Position numbers and translations under genes: made by a program | Shown: positions 1 to 7,677 of the stretch, one piece after another | How positions within the stretch are numbered: position 1 is the first letter of the stretch | How the letters are laid out: the number at the start of each line of letters is the position of its first letter | Notes under the pieces: model-generated | Told to the model about the DNA's origin: nothing | Database searches by the model: none | The model's input: only the letters and a program-made list of their open reading frames with translations | From: Halovivax sp. | Lineage (GTDB): Archaea; Halobacteriota; Halobacteria; Halobacteriales; Natrialbaceae | Length of the DNA stretch: 26,504 nt | Direction: 5' to 3' | Assembly: GCA_007119345.1 (NCBI GenBank) | Contig: SKPV01000210.1 | Location: forward strand, 1 to 26,504

Positions 1-66
1 AAACCCGGCCGGCCGTCGACCGGATCCGTCAGTCGAAACCCGGCCGGCCGTCGACCAGATCCGTCA
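1..66. repeat. 35-bp direct repeat at a gene 3' end
   Basis: Bases 1-31 recur at 36-66 with one mismatch (position 22 versus 57), a 35-bp period. The right copy lies inside the last codons of the minus-strand membrane-protein gene, and the left copy contains its stop (29-31). The array may continue beyond the window's left edge. Confidence 0.9.
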
Positions 67-1306
67 CGGCGTCCGTGAGGTCGGTCAGGTACGGCAACCC
101 CCAGATCGCGACGACGATCCCGCCCAGCGTGTTGAACACGAGGTCGCTCATCGTGTCGTCGAGGCCGTGCTGGGACAGCGGCATCTGGAGGCCCGTGGCC
201 GCGGCGAAATGGTCGAAGCCGAACTCGCCGATCTCCCAGAAGACGCCGAACGAGATCACGAAGACCACGACGAACGCGGGTACGAGTCCCGGCGGGAGGT
301 GGATCTCGGGCCGGTGCTCGTCGAGGGTTCGGATCGCGACGTAGCCGATCGCGCCGACGAGGGTGGCCGACAGCGGGTGGGTGACGTTGTGCCACCAGAA
401 CGTCTGCTCGTACAGGTACGCGGAGCCGAGCGCGTGGAGGAACGCCGCGAGGGTGACCCACAGCACGAGCCCCGCGTCGAACGGAAGGTCGTACCGTCGG
501 CGGAGCAGGGTCGGAACGAAGGAGACCGCGAGCATGCTCGCCCCGTTGGAGACGATCCCAGGGTCGACCGCGGCGAGGCCCGCGACGACGATCCCGACGA
601 GGCCGGTCCGCATCGCCCAGACGAGCCCGCGCTGGACGGAGCCGGAGACCGGGAGTCGCGCCTCGAGCGTCGGGCGGTCGTCGATCTCGGCGATCGCCGC
701 GAAGTCGGTCTCCTCGATGCCGTCGACCGGCGCCGAGACGAGCTCCTCCCCCGGGAAGTGGCGGTAGTAGCGGTCGAAGATCGTCCCCGCCACGGGCCCG
801 GCGGCGACCGCCGCGACGAGCAGCCACATCACCTGGTCGTTGCCGGCGACGATCTCGGTGCCCGCGACGTGATCCCGGAGCCAGGTGGCCGTCGCCCACG
901 TCGCCGCGATGGTCGCCGAGAGCATCGTCACGAACGCCGCCGCGAGCAGGCGCTCGAGGCTGATCTCGGTCAGCGCGTGCAGTTCGAGCGTCAGCGCCAG
1001 CGCGAGGATCGCCGCGCCGGCGTACAAGGTGAGCTGGCGGACGAACGGATCCGGCGACGGCACCGCGAGCACCAGCGGGACGAGCGCGAACGCCGAGATC
1101 TCCCAGGGAAGCGCCGCTCGCCGGCTCTCGAGGGCGACCGCCGGCGCGAGGACGACGGCCGCGAGCGTCGCCGCGTAGACGAGTTCGTGGGCGCGACCCT
1201 CGAGGATTCCCCAGCCGCCCGCCAGCAGGGCGACCGCGACGGCCGCCCACGAGAGGACGGCGTTCGACCGTTCGCCGTGCAGTCGACGCGTCGGATTCCG
1301 TGGCAT
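29..1306 (-). CDS. Polytopic membrane protein, YjdF/DUF2238-like C-terminus
   Basis: A 425-residue integral membrane protein with about eleven hydrophobic helices. A soluble acidic loop at roughly residues 170-215 splits it into two membrane halves. The last third carries a Trp-Glu-x-x-Glu motif in a helix (FWEIGEFGFDH), then a DDTMSDL segment and a glycine-rich final helix. That arrangement resembles the DUF2238/YjdF membrane family; this is inferred from pattern, and the substrate is unknown. An in-frame TTG/GTG extension reaches upstream to 1477 but would overlap the divergent neighbour and encode Arg/Pro-rich sequence, so the ATG at 1306 was chosen. The gene is divergent from the YdjM-like gene. 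Its 3' end lies in a 35-bp repeat. Confidence 0.8.
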   Translation of the reverse strand: MPRNPTRRLHGERSNAVLSWAAVAVALLAGGWGILEGRAHELVYAATLAAVVLAPAVALESRRAALPWEISAFALVPLVLAVPSPDPFVRQLTLYAGAAILALALTLELHALTEISLERLLAAAFVTMLSATIAATWATATWLRDHVAGTEIVAGNDQVMWLLVAAVAAGPVAGTIFDRYYRHFPGEELVSAPVDGIEETDFAAIAEIDDRPTLEARLPVSGSVQRGLVWAMRTGLVGIVVAGLAAVDPGIVSNGASMLAVSFVPTLLRRRYDLPFDAGLVLWVTLAAFLHALGSAYLYEQTFWWHNVTHPLSATLVGAIGYVAIRTLDEHRPEIHLPPGLVPAFVVVFVISFGVFWEIGEFGFDHFAAATGLQMPLSQHGLDDTMSDLVFNTLGGIVVAIWGLPYLTDLTDAVTDLVDGRPGFD

Positions 1307-1466
1307 CGTGGGATCGGAACGGAGCCCGGGATCGAGCTCCCGTCGGACGCTCGAATACGGGGTCGGACCGGTAAAACGCACACCTTGCATCGGACGCCGT
1401 CCGTCGCGGGGCGGGGCCCGCGAGTCGACGAACATTTGAGGGCCCGAGCCCCTACCGATCCCATCC

Positions 1467-2096
1467 ATGATGGCCACGACGCACGCGTTCGCCGGGGTGA
1501 CGATCGCGGCCGCGGTCGCCCTGCTCGCCCCCGAGCTCGCCCTCGTCGCGGCCGTCGCCGCGATCTGGGGCGGCGTCTTCCCCGATCTCGACCTCTACGC
1601 CGGTCACCGGAAGACGCTGCACTTCCCGGTCTACTACTCGGCGGGCGCCGCGCTGACGGCACCGGCGGCACTGCTCGCCCCCTCGACCGCGACGGTCGCC
1701 CTCGCCGTCTTCCTGGCCGCCGCGGCGCTCCACTGCGTCTCCGACGCCCTCGGCGGCGGGCTCGAGCCCAGACCCTGGGAGGCGACCTCCGAGCGGGCGG
1801 TGTACGATCACGTCCGCGGCCGGTGGATCCGGCCCCGGCGCTGGGTGGCCTACGACGGCTCCCCGGGCGACCTCGCGCTCGCCGCCGTCCTCGCGCTCCC
1901 CGGTCTGCTCGTCTTCGACGGTCGCGTCCACGATCTGCTGGTCGTCCTGCTCGTCGTCTCGATCGGCTACGCCGTCGTCAGGAAGCCGTTGCCGGCGGTG
2001 GCGGAACGACTGCTCGGGCGGCTGCCGCCGACGGTGGTCGCGTCGCTCCCGGCCGAACTGCGCGCGTTCTCGGACGACGATCGGGATCGCCGCTGA
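1467..2096 (+). CDS. YdjM-family membrane-bound metal-dependent hydrolase
   Basis: A 209-residue membrane protein of the YdjM/DUF457 family, annotated as predicted membrane-bound metal-dependent hydrolases. Visible family marks are the N-terminal THAFAG with its His, the FPDLDLYAGHRKTLHFP segment (Asp and two His residues, likely metal ligands) and HCVSDALGGG in a later helix. About five hydrophobic helices fit the family, and the length of about 200 residues is normal. The start has two adjacent ATG codons (1467 and 1470). A TATA-like ACATTTGAG at about 1432-1440 would give a nearly leaderless transcript. In bacteria the family is linked to the LexA regulon; no such link is visible here. The physiological substrate is unknown. 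Confidence 0.82.
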   Translation: MMATTHAFAGVTIAAAVALLAPELALVAAVAAIWGGVFPDLDLYAGHRKTLHFPVYYSAGAALTAPAALLAPSTATVALAVFLAAAALHCVSDALGGGLEPRPWEATSERAVYDHVRGRWIRPRRWVAYDGSPGDLALAAVLALPGLLVFDGRVHDLLVVLLVVSIGYAVVRKPLPAVAERLLGRLPPTVVASLPAELRAFSDDDRDRR

Positions 2097-2122
2097 CGCG
2101 GACCCGGCCGGGAGCGACGCTC

Positions 2123-2515
2123 CTACCCGCCGCCCTCCGCGACGAACACCGGCTCCCTGATCTCGAGCGCCGCGTCGAACTCCTCGGCGCGGTCGCGCCG
2201 GCGCCCGATGCGCAGCAGCTGCTCCTCGTGGGCCCGGCGGACGGCGTCGCTCTCTCGCCGATCGAAGCCGAGTTCCTCGCCGAGGGTCTCCCAGTGACCG
2301 CCCTCCACCAGGAAGCCGGAGGCCGCGACCTCGTCTTGCACCCCGAGCTCGTCGGCCGAAACGTCGAGCTCCTCGTACTCGCGCCGGTACCGCTCCACCC
2401 GCGCCTCGAGTTCGGCCTGGGCCACGTCGATCAGGTCCGGGAGCCGCGTCGACGGAACGCTGGCTTTCGCCGCCGCGAGCACCAACGCCTGTCCCTCGAT
2501 CGGTTCGCCGGCCAT
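2123..2515 (-). CDS. Haloarchaeal hypothetical protein, helical
   Basis: A 130-residue acidic protein that I do not recognise. It is predicted largely helical, with long amphipathic stretches (residues 25-50, AQAELEARVERYRREYEEL, and 75-105). There is no signal peptide, membrane helix or Cys/His cluster. The ATG at 2513-2515 lies two bases past the stop of the preceding gene (2518-2520), so the two are probably translationally coupled and form one operon. This places it after a MoaD-related C-terminal-domain protein and, further up, SAMP1. A role connected with the SAMP/molybdopterin context is possible but rests only on position. An in-frame extension up to 2875 is Arg-rich shadow of the upstream gene and was rejected. 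Confidence 0.72.
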   Translation of the reverse strand: MAGEPIEGQALVLAAAKASVPSTRLPDLIDVAQAELEARVERYRREYEELDVSADELGVQDEVAASGFLVEGGHWETLGEELGFDRRESDAVRRAHEEQLLRIGRRRDRAEEFDAALEIREPVFVAEGGG

Positions 2516-2517
2516 CG

Positions 2518-2772
2518 TCACCCTCCCGCGCGCATCGCCTTCCGGGCGAAGCGGTCGACGAGGTCCTCGAGAATCCCCTCGTCGCCCTCGAAGACGACCG
2601 TCACCTCCGTCAGCGTCAGGGAGGGGCCGATCGAGACCGACTCCGTCGAGATGGTCGCCTCCCAGCCGTCGCCGACCACGACCTCGTCGTCGACCACCTC
2701 CCCGCCGAGGTTCGAGAGGTACCGGCGGGCGAGGCGGGCGGAGATCCCCCGAAAAGATCGTTCGACGCGCAT
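2518..2772 (-). CDS. MoaD-related C-terminal-domain protein (DUF1952-like)
   Basis: An 84-residue protein resembling the small domain described as 'molybdopterin cofactor biosynthesis MoaD-related, C-terminal' (DUF1952), which in Thermus follows a MoaD-like domain in one polypeptide. Here it is separate, 89 bp downstream of the ubiquitin-fold SAMP1 gene. That juxtaposition supports the call more than any single motif. The sequence alternates beta strands and helices, with VDDEVVVGDGWEATISTE and LTEVTVVFEGDEGILEDL as recognisable blocks. A TATA-like CTTATGCG at 2797-2805, about 28 bases before the ATG, suggests its own promoter in addition to any readthrough from SAMP1. It is followed directly by the 130-residue gene. 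The exact function is unknown. Confidence 0.7.
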   Translation of the reverse strand: MRVERSFRGISARLARRYLSNLGGEVVDDEVVVGDGWEATISTESVSIGPSLTLTEVTVVFEGDEGILEDLVDRFARKAMRAGG

Positions 2773-2861
2773 CGGCCTCACTTCGACCGGCAGGCGCATA
2801 AGCGGTCGGGCGACGCGACTCTCGAACCCGGGCGCGCTCTCGACCGACGACCGTCGGGAGA

Positions 2862-3140
2862 TCACCCGCCCGCAACCGGCGGGAACACCGACAACGTATC
2901 TCCCTCCTCGAGGGTCGTCGCCGCGCCCGACTGGTGAGCGACGTCGCGACCGTTCCGGAGGACGGACAGCTGCGGACGGATCTCGCCGTCCGCGATCAGC
3001 CGTCCCTCGAGGCCCTCGTACTCCGCCTCGAGGGCTGCGAGCACGTCGCCGACCCTGGCGTCGTCGTCGGCGCTCCAGTCCAGTTCCTTTCGACCGACGG
3101 CCTCGCGATAGGTGGCGAAGAATCGACACTCGAGCTCCAT
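2862..3140 (-). CDS. samp1: Ubiquitin-like small archaeal modifier protein SAMP1 (MoaD/ThiS fold)
   Basis: A 92-residue beta-grasp protein of the MoaD/ThiS family. It begins MELECRFFATYREAVGRK, carries the family segment LSVLRNGRDV, and ends in EGDTLSVFPPVAGG. The C-terminal diglycine is the site adenylated by the E1-like UbaA in haloarchaea, allowing isopeptide tagging of target proteins (sampylation) and sulfur transfer to molybdopterin. The FPPV-x-GG ending matches SAMP1 rather than the thiolation-specialised SAMP2. The ATG at 3140 was chosen because an upstream in-frame extension is basic and unlike haloarchaeal protein. A TATA-like ACTTATGG lies about 30 bases upstream (3166-3174). Identification is strong at family level; the specific SAMP1 name is an assignment by resemblance. 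Confidence 0.88.
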   Translation of the reverse strand: MELECRFFATYREAVGRKELDWSADDDARVGDVLAALEAEYEGLEGRLIADGEIRPQLSVLRNGRDVAHQSGAATTLEEGDTLSVFPPVAGG

Positions 3141-3286
3141 GCGGAAACGGTCGGGGGCGCGACCCATAAGTCCGACCGATTCGCGCCGGCTCGCTTCCGA
3201 CCGACGGATCGCCGGCCGCACGCCGCCGAAGGCAGTCTTCTTCACCCGACGTCCGCGTGCGTGCGGTGCTCCGCGTCGTCGCGGGC

Positions 3287-3640
3287 TCAGCCGGCGGTCG
3301 AGGCGGCGGCGCCGGAGGTGTACTCGACGGCGTCGACGCCGGCGGCGGCGAGCGCCTCCGCGATGGCCGTCTCGCCGCGGGCCTCGGCCGACTCCCGATC
3401 CGGTGCGTCCACGACGACCGTCGCCGAGAAGGCGACCGAGACCGTGTACGGGTCGAACGGGGCCGCCGGGTGCTCGTAGACGTCGGCGTCGTCGATCGAC
3501 CAGTCCGCGATCGCACCGTCGTCGGCGAGCGCCGAGAGCGTATCAGAGAGCTGATTGGTCGCCTCGTCGCAGGCCGTGGTGTCGGTTCCCTCGTGGAGGG
3601 TCACCAGCGTCGTACCGTCGCGCGAAACCGCGTACTCCAT
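3287..3640 (-). CDS. Haloarchaeal hypothetical protein
   Basis: A 117-residue acidic protein that I do not recognise. It starts MEYAVSRDGTTLVTLHEG and contains several predicted beta strands (TVSVAFSATVVVDAP) followed by a helix (ESAEARGETAIAEALAAAG), consistent with a small alpha/beta fold. There is no signal peptide or membrane helix. The ATG at 3640 follows a TATA-like TTCAAATCC at about 3663-3672, giving a near-leaderless transcript. The upstream spacer (3720-3885) is filled with degenerate 15/20-bp tandem repeats that separate it from the glycosyltransferase gene. Longer in-frame extensions upstream run through those repeats and are not credible as coding. Confidence 0.75.
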   Translation of the reverse strand: MEYAVSRDGTTLVTLHEGTDTTACDEATNQLSDTLSALADDGAIADWSIDDADVYEHPAAPFDPYTVSVAFSATVVVDAPDRESAEARGETAIAEALAAAGVDAVEYTSGAAASTAG

Positions 3641-3719
3641 GACCCGCCCTTTCGAGCGGGAGGATTTGAAGGCTTGGGCTGCATCGTTCCGGCCCGCTGG
3701 CAGGATCGGAGCCGAACGG

Positions 3720-3885
3720 GAACACCGCCGGCCGGTCCCGACACCGCTGGTCCCAGCACCGGCGGCCAGGTCCCGACACCGCCGGCCCCAACACCGTCGG
3801 CCCCAACACCGTCGGCCGGTCCAATACCACCGGTCAAGTCCCAACACCGCCGACCGAGTACTAACACCGTCGACCGGATCGAAAC
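3720..3885. repeat. Degenerate 15/20-bp tandem repeat array
   Basis: About nine imperfect copies of a unit with core CCNACACCGNCGGC. Units are spaced either 15 or about 20 bp; the longer ones carry an extra CGGT/AGGT-type tail. The array fills the spacer between the 3' end of the glycosyltransferase gene and the promoter of the next minus-strand gene. The copies are contiguous with no unique spacers, so it is not a CRISPR. Confidence 0.85.
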
Positions 3886-3888
3886 GGG

Positions 3889-5004
3889 CTATCCGTCCCG
3901 CGCCACCTCGTCGTAGAGCGCCGCCAGTTGCTCGAGCGAGTGCTCCACTGAGAGCATCGCCCGCCGCCGTCGGCAGAGATCCGACAGCCGATCGACCTCC
4001 GTCAGCGTCCGTCGGAGCGCCCCGCGGAAGGCGTCGACGTCTCCCGGCTCGTATCGGTAGCCGGTCTCGCCCTCGATCACCGAGTCGACGAGCGCCCCGG
4101 CGTCGGCCGCGACCACCGGCGTTCCGCAGGCGGTGGCCTCGAGCGCCACCAGCCCCTGGGTCTCGACGGGGCTCGGGAAGACGAACGCGTCGAGCGCCGA
4201 GTAGAACGCCGGCAGCTCCTCCCGGTCGAGAAAGTCGAGGAAGGTGACGTCGGCGTCGACCTCCCGGGCGCGCTCTGCGAGGGCGTCGCGAGCGGGGCCG
4301 TCGCCCCCGAGGACGAGCGACGCGTCGGTTCCGTCCACGGCGCCGATCGCCTCCGCGAGGTTCTTCTCGTGGCCGTGTCGGCCGGTGTAGCCCACCAGCG
4401 TCCCCCGGGGAAGGTCGTATCGCCGCCGGAAGGCGTCGCCGTCGACCGGCCGGAAGAAGTCGGTGTCGATCCCGTTGGAGATCACCCGGACCGGCACGTC
4501 GGCGCCCACCTGCTCGCGGAGGTGGCGCCTGGCGAACGTGGTCGGCGCGACGACGTGGTCGACCCGCCGGAAGAACCAGCGCTCGTACGCTCGGCTGGTC
4601 GCCGCGAGCGCCCCGACCAGCGGCTCCGGCACGTGCTGGTCGGCCCGATCGCACAGCAGCGTGTGGTAGGAGGCCACGACCGGGACGTCCCGCTTTCTGG
4701 CGAACCGAATTCCCGCGTGGCCGAGCGTGAACGGCGTGTGGACGTGGACGAGGTCCGGTCGCTCGAGGTCCTCGGGAGCCCGCGGCAGCGCGAGCCGATA
4801 GCGAGGGTACAGCGGCGCCCGAACGCTCCGGACCGGATACTCGTCCGCGTCCGGTTCGTAATCGCCCATCCGCGGGAAGACGACGGGCATCCGGTCGCGT
4901 ACGACCGCCCAGCGCTCGCGCCAGGTGGCGACCGTGGAGGTCACCCCGTTGACCGTGGGGTGATAGAGGTCGGTGAAGGCCGCCACGGTCCGGACGGGCG
5001 TCAT
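3889..5004 (-). CDS. GT4-family glycosyltransferase
   Basis: A 371-residue GT-B-fold retaining glycosyltransferase of family GT4 (cytoplasmic, membrane-associated in many homologues). The N-terminal Rossmann half opens with VAAFTDLYHPTVNGVTS, typical of SqdX/MgtA-like enzymes acting on lipids. The C-terminal half has VGYTGRHGHEKN (Arg/Lys contacting the nucleotide-sugar phosphates, K214), LGGDGPARD, and the E-x7-E signature at E281-E289 in SPVETQGLVALEATACGTPV. Length is normal. The ATG at 5004 is preferred over an in-frame TTG seven codons upstream, because a TATA-like element at 5030-5038 then sits about 29 bases upstream. A glycolipid product is plausible, but donor and acceptor cannot be read from the sequence. 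A tandem-repeat array lies just beyond its stop. Confidence 0.88.
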   Translation of the reverse strand: MTPVRTVAAFTDLYHPTVNGVTSTVATWRERWAVVRDRMPVVFPRMGDYEPDADEYPVRSVRAPLYPRYRLALPRAPEDLERPDLVHVHTPFTLGHAGIRFARKRDVPVVASYHTLLCDRADQHVPEPLVGALAATSRAYERWFFRRVDHVVAPTTFARRHLREQVGADVPVRVISNGIDTDFFRPVDGDAFRRRYDLPRGTLVGYTGRHGHEKNLAEAIGAVDGTDASLVLGGDGPARDALAERAREVDADVTFLDFLDREELPAFYSALDAFVFPSPVETQGLVALEATACGTPVVAADAGALVDSVIEGETGYRYEPGDVDAFRGALRRTLTEVDRLSDLCRRRRAMLSVEHSLEQLAALYDEVARDG

Positions 5005-5029
5005 CGGCCGGGCGTTACGAGTCAATCGC

Positions 5030-5038
5030 GTAATAGCT
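5030..5038 (-). promoter_or_regulatory. TATA-like element of the glycosyltransferase gene
   Basis: The AGCTATTACG stretch on the minus strand is centred about 29 bases before the ATG at 5004. It suits leaderless or very short-leader transcription. Confidence 0.45.
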
Positions 5039-5080
5039 ATCGGAACGCGCCGATCGGGCGAGACCGTCGACCGCCGGGCC

Positions 5081-5608
5081 TCAGTCGACCCGAAACCCGA
5101 CGCCGTGCGAGGAGAGCAGCGACCGCATCCGCTCGACGCCGGCTTCGGTGTCCCAGCCGACGCCTCGATAGTGTTTGTACGGGTGACGCAACCACGAGTA
5201 CTCCCGGTGGGCGAACACGTCGATCGCCTCGCGCTCGTTCCAGTACAGCGTCACGTGGAGCTGCCAGTCGGCCAGCGCCGTCCGTCTTCGGACCCAGCTC
5301 CCCGCCGACCGCCGGCCGTCCCGGTGGACCTTCAGGGAGGCGATCGGCTCCGGTGTGAACGCCATCGACTCGAGGTCCGCACGGAAGTCCGCGAGCCCCC
5401 GCTGGACGGTTCCCACGTACTCGTCCGGATCCTGCGTGCACTGGGCGAATCCGCCGAGGGGTTCCTTGATCCGGTGAACCGTCGGCAGGACCCGTCGGCG
5501 TACCCTGGTCGTCAGGTCCAGGTCGTCCGGTGGGTCGGCCCGGCGGTCGCCGTCCGGACCGTTCCCCTCGTTCGCAGCCACGGTACCAGTTAGCGAACTA
5601 TCGGACAT
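5081..5608 (-). CDS. Haloarchaeal hypothetical protein
   Basis: A 175-residue soluble protein that I do not recognise. The first 30 residues are low-complexity and acidic (MSDSSLTGTVAANEGNGPDG onward). The remainder looks like a single folded domain rich in aromatic and His residues: QLHVTLYWNE, EAIDVFAHREYSWLRHPYKH and a C-terminal LLSSHGVGFRVD. No transmembrane segment or known metal motif is evident, and the paired His residues in the middle are only suggestive. The ATG at 5608 was chosen; the upstream extension is Arg/Gly-rich antisense-like sequence. It lies on the same strand as the flanking genes, with about 95 bp to the next gene upstream. Confidence 0.75.
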   Translation of the reverse strand: MSDSSLTGTVAANEGNGPDGDRRADPPDDLDLTTRVRRRVLPTVHRIKEPLGGFAQCTQDPDEYVGTVQRGLADFRADLESMAFTPEPIASLKVHRDGRRSAGSWVRRRTALADWQLHVTLYWNEREAIDVFAHREYSWLRHPYKHYRGVGWDTEAGVERMRSLLSSHGVGFRVD

Positions 5609-5703
5609 AGGCGTTGTGGCTCCCCCGGGTCGAACGTCGGTCGGCAGCCTCCGCGGCGGCTCGCGGCCGGGAATCGCCGATCCGGTGCTCGGTCGACTCG
5701 GCG

Positions 5704-6087
5704 TCACAGGTCGCGCAGCCGGATCCCGTCTTCGACGAGACGCGCGTTGCGCTCGCGGTCCAGGCGATCGGCGACCGCCTCGTGGTCGTAGAGCTGTTCG
5801 ATCAGGTCGGCGTACAGCGTCCGCCACGCCAGCGCGTAGATCGGCGACTGTCCCCACGCGCGAAGCTCCGCGACGTGGGCGTCGTACGTCTCGACTCGAT
5901 CCTCGAAGCGCTCGACCGCGGCGAGCAGCACGCTCGCCGCCTCCCGGTCGTCCGCCGCCGCGATCGCGTCGTTGAGCCGGCGCTCCCAGCCGGCGACCGC
6001 CTCCCGCATGTCGGCCGCGGCGTCGTCGCCATCGTCGGGCAGCCGGTCCACCAGCGGTCGCGGAACGCCGAGCGAGATCTCGTCCAT
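5704..6087 (-). CDS. Haloarchaeal hypothetical protein, helical
   Basis: A 127-residue all-helical-looking acidic protein (MDEISLGVPRPLVDRLPDDG...) that I do not recognise. Long amphipathic helices (ADMREAVAGWERRLNDAIAA, EAASVLLAAVERFEDRVETY, TLYADLIEQLYDHEAVADRL) suggest a helical bundle. The ATG at 6087 is preferred to an in-frame TTG nine codons earlier. The gene ends near 5704, leaving about 95 bp to the next gene, and starts 45 bp after the stop of the upstream GNAT gene on the same strand, so cotranscription with it is likely. No signal peptide or catalytic motif is visible. Confidence 0.75.
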   Translation of the reverse strand: MDEISLGVPRPLVDRLPDDGDDAAADMREAVAGWERRLNDAIAAADDREAASVLLAAVERFEDRVETYDAHVAELRAWGQSPIYALAWRTLYADLIEQLYDHEAVADRLDRERNARLVEDGIRLRDL

Positions 6088-6132
6088 ACGCGGCCATAGA
6101 TCGCGATCCGGCAAGAAGGTGCGGGAGTCGGC

Positions 6133-7053
6133 TCAGTCCTCGTCGAGCCAGGTCGCGAGCTGGACCTCGTCGACGTACTCGTCGCCGATGCGATACTGCT
6201 CCTCGCGGACCCCCTCCGTGGTCCACCCGTTCGCTTCCAGAAACTCGATCGCCTCCTCGTTCGTCGCGGGGATGCTCTGGGTGATCTTCCGGTAGCCGAC
6301 GTCCGCGGCCCACTCGAGACCGTACTCGAGCAGGTGGGAGCCGATCCCCTCGCGACGGGACCCAGGATCGACGCCGACGGTCACCTCGGCGGTGTGCTCG
6401 AGCGCCGGCATCGTCGGCGCGTCGACGTGGAGCCAGCCGACGACCTCGGGATTCGGATCGTCGAGCCCCGAGGCGTTCGATTCGTCGGGTCCGGCCTCGC
6501 TCGATTCGTCGGGTCCGGCCTCGCTCGATTCGTCGGGTCCGGCTTCGTTCGATTCGTCCTCGTCGCCCGGGTCGCGAACGGCGACGAAGAACACGCGCGA
6601 TCGGTCGGCGTTGACGCGGACGAGCGCGGACTCGCGCCGGATTCGAGCGGCGACGTTCTCGGCGACCACGTAAGGACCCTCGCTCGCGACCGCCCGCATC
6701 GTTCCGATCAGTCCGTCGCGGTCGACCTCCCGGGCGGGCCGGATCCTGATCGCCCCGCCCTCGAGGTCGTGGTCGGTCGGCGTCGCCGCCAGCGCCACCC
6801 TGATCGTCCCGTTTTCGACGGCCAGGTAGCCGTCGTTCTCGAGGGCGCCGAGCGCTTCGCGGAGTCGTTCCATCGGCGGTCGGACCCGCTGGGCGTAGGT
6901 CCCCGATCGGGCCGGTTTCGACTGGGGCGGCCCGTCCTCGATCCGCACCGACCGCGCGAGCTCGTCGAGCGTGACGTCGCCGTGGCGTTCGACGTACTCG
7001 TAGATCTCACGCTGGAGATCGGTTTCGAACGTTAGCGTCGCGTGGACGGGCAT
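6133..7053 (-). CDS. Winged-helix / GNAT acetyltransferase fusion
   Basis: A 306-residue protein. Residues 8-95 look like a winged-helix domain (TDLQREIYEYVERHGDVTLDEL..., with a wing near NDGYLAVENGTIRV). Residues 102-305 form a GNAT N-acetyltransferase domain with the acetyl-CoA loop GSRREGIGSHLLEYGLEWA (R-x-x-G-x-G, about residues 233-239) and the C-terminal FLEANGWTTEGVREEQY. Between GNAT strands is an acidic linker of three eight-residue repeats (GPDESSEA, about residues 157-185), encoded by a 24-bp tandem repeat. The substrate is unknown; a DNA-binding domain could make it a sensor or local modifier. A TATA-like ACTAAACC at 7076-7085 sits about 28 bases before the ATG. The longer in-frame extension to 7764 crosses AT-rich non-coding DNA and was rejected. 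Confidence 0.85.
   Translation of the reverse strand: MPVHATLTFETDLQREIYEYVERHGDVTLDELARSVRIEDGPPQSKPARSGTYAQRVRPPMERLREALGALENDGYLAVENGTIRVALAATPTDHDLEGGAIRIRPAREVDRDGLIGTMRAVASEGPYVVAENVAARIRRESALVRVNADRSRVFFVAVRDPGDEDESNEAGPDESSEAGPDESSEAGPDESNASGLDDPNPEVVGWLHVDAPTMPALEHTAEVTVGVDPGSRREGIGSHLLEYGLEWAADVGYRKITQSIPATNEEAIEFLEANGWTTEGVREEQYRIGDEYVDEVQLATWLDED
6477..6548. repeat. In-frame 24-bp tandem repeat inside the GNAT gene
   Basis: Three near-identical 24-bp units start at 6477, 6501 and 6525, followed by a partial fourth. They encode the acidic eight-residue repeat of the GNAT linker. Because the unit is a multiple of three, copy-number change would alter linker length without breaking the frame. 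Confidence 0.92.
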
Positions 7054-7075
7054 GGACTCACGGAGACGACGCCGA

Positions 7076-7085
7076 GGTTTAGTAT
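7076..7085 (-). promoter_or_regulatory. TATA-like element of the winged-helix/GNAT gene
   Basis: The ATACTAAACC stretch on the minus strand is centred about 28 bases upstream of the ATG at 7053. Confidence 0.5.
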
Positions 7086-7264
7086 GCGGACCGTACGTCC
7101 GCGACGGCCGGTCGTCGGGCGGATCAGTCCGCCGTTGCCCCGCCGTCGACGTCGCCGTCCGTCGCGCCACCGACCGCGGTAATCGAGCGTTAGGTCTCGA
7201 CCGAGCCGGTGTCTCCGGGACGCCGTTCGCCCGGGGCGGCTCACATCGTCGGCGAGCAGGCGAC

Positions 7265-7322
7265 CGAACGCGGTCGACCGTCCGGCAGCCGATCGAACGC
7301 GGTCGACCGTCCGGCAGCCGAT
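7265..7322. repeat. 29-bp tandem duplication
   Basis: Two perfect adjacent copies of a 29-bp unit start at 7265 and 7294. The unit includes GAACGCGGTCGACC. They lie in the non-coding spacer upstream of the GNAT gene. Confidence 0.92.
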
Positions 7323-7536
7323 CGACCCCATGGCGAATCGGTCGCCCGGTTCGGGGCCGACCGTCCGTTCTCTCCGGTCCGGTCTCGACGGGTCCGAAAT
7401 CCGCCGATCGAGCGCTCCGTCGCGACCGTGATCGCCGGCAACCTCGGAAGGTTCCGGTCACTAATTCGCCAAATTCTCGAGTTCTGAGCGCTGAGAGAGA
7501 CGATTTCGCCACCCCGACCGGCTGGCCCCACCCGAG

Positions 7537-7580
7537 AATTTTGTATCGTAGTTTCCAATTTATTATATAAAATTTTCCCA
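7537..7580. promoter_or_regulatory. AT-rich island, possible promoter
   Basis: A roughly 44-bp almost pure A/T segment in GC-rich surroundings, with a TATA-like core TTTATTATATAAAA readable on either strand. It could drive an untranslated RNA, be an easily melted site, or be a remnant of acquired DNA. No gene begins at the expected distance on either side. Confidence 0.35.
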
Positions 7581-7677
7581 GACCCCCAAGTCGTTCGGTA
7601 CCTGATCGAACCGCTGGCGCGATTCGGCAGCACCCGGCACCGGCTGAAAAATACGCGCCGGTGGCCCCTTTCGCTGG

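Noticed and set aside
167..3169. A 1000-codon open frame on the plus strand
   Set aside because: It runs antisense to several well-supported genes and encodes an Arg/Asp-rich, low-complexity chain without domains. Such frames are common shadows in high-GC DNA.
3720..3885. Possible CRISPR array
   Set aside because: Units are 15-20 bp, contiguous and degenerate, with no unique spacers of constant length and no cas genes.
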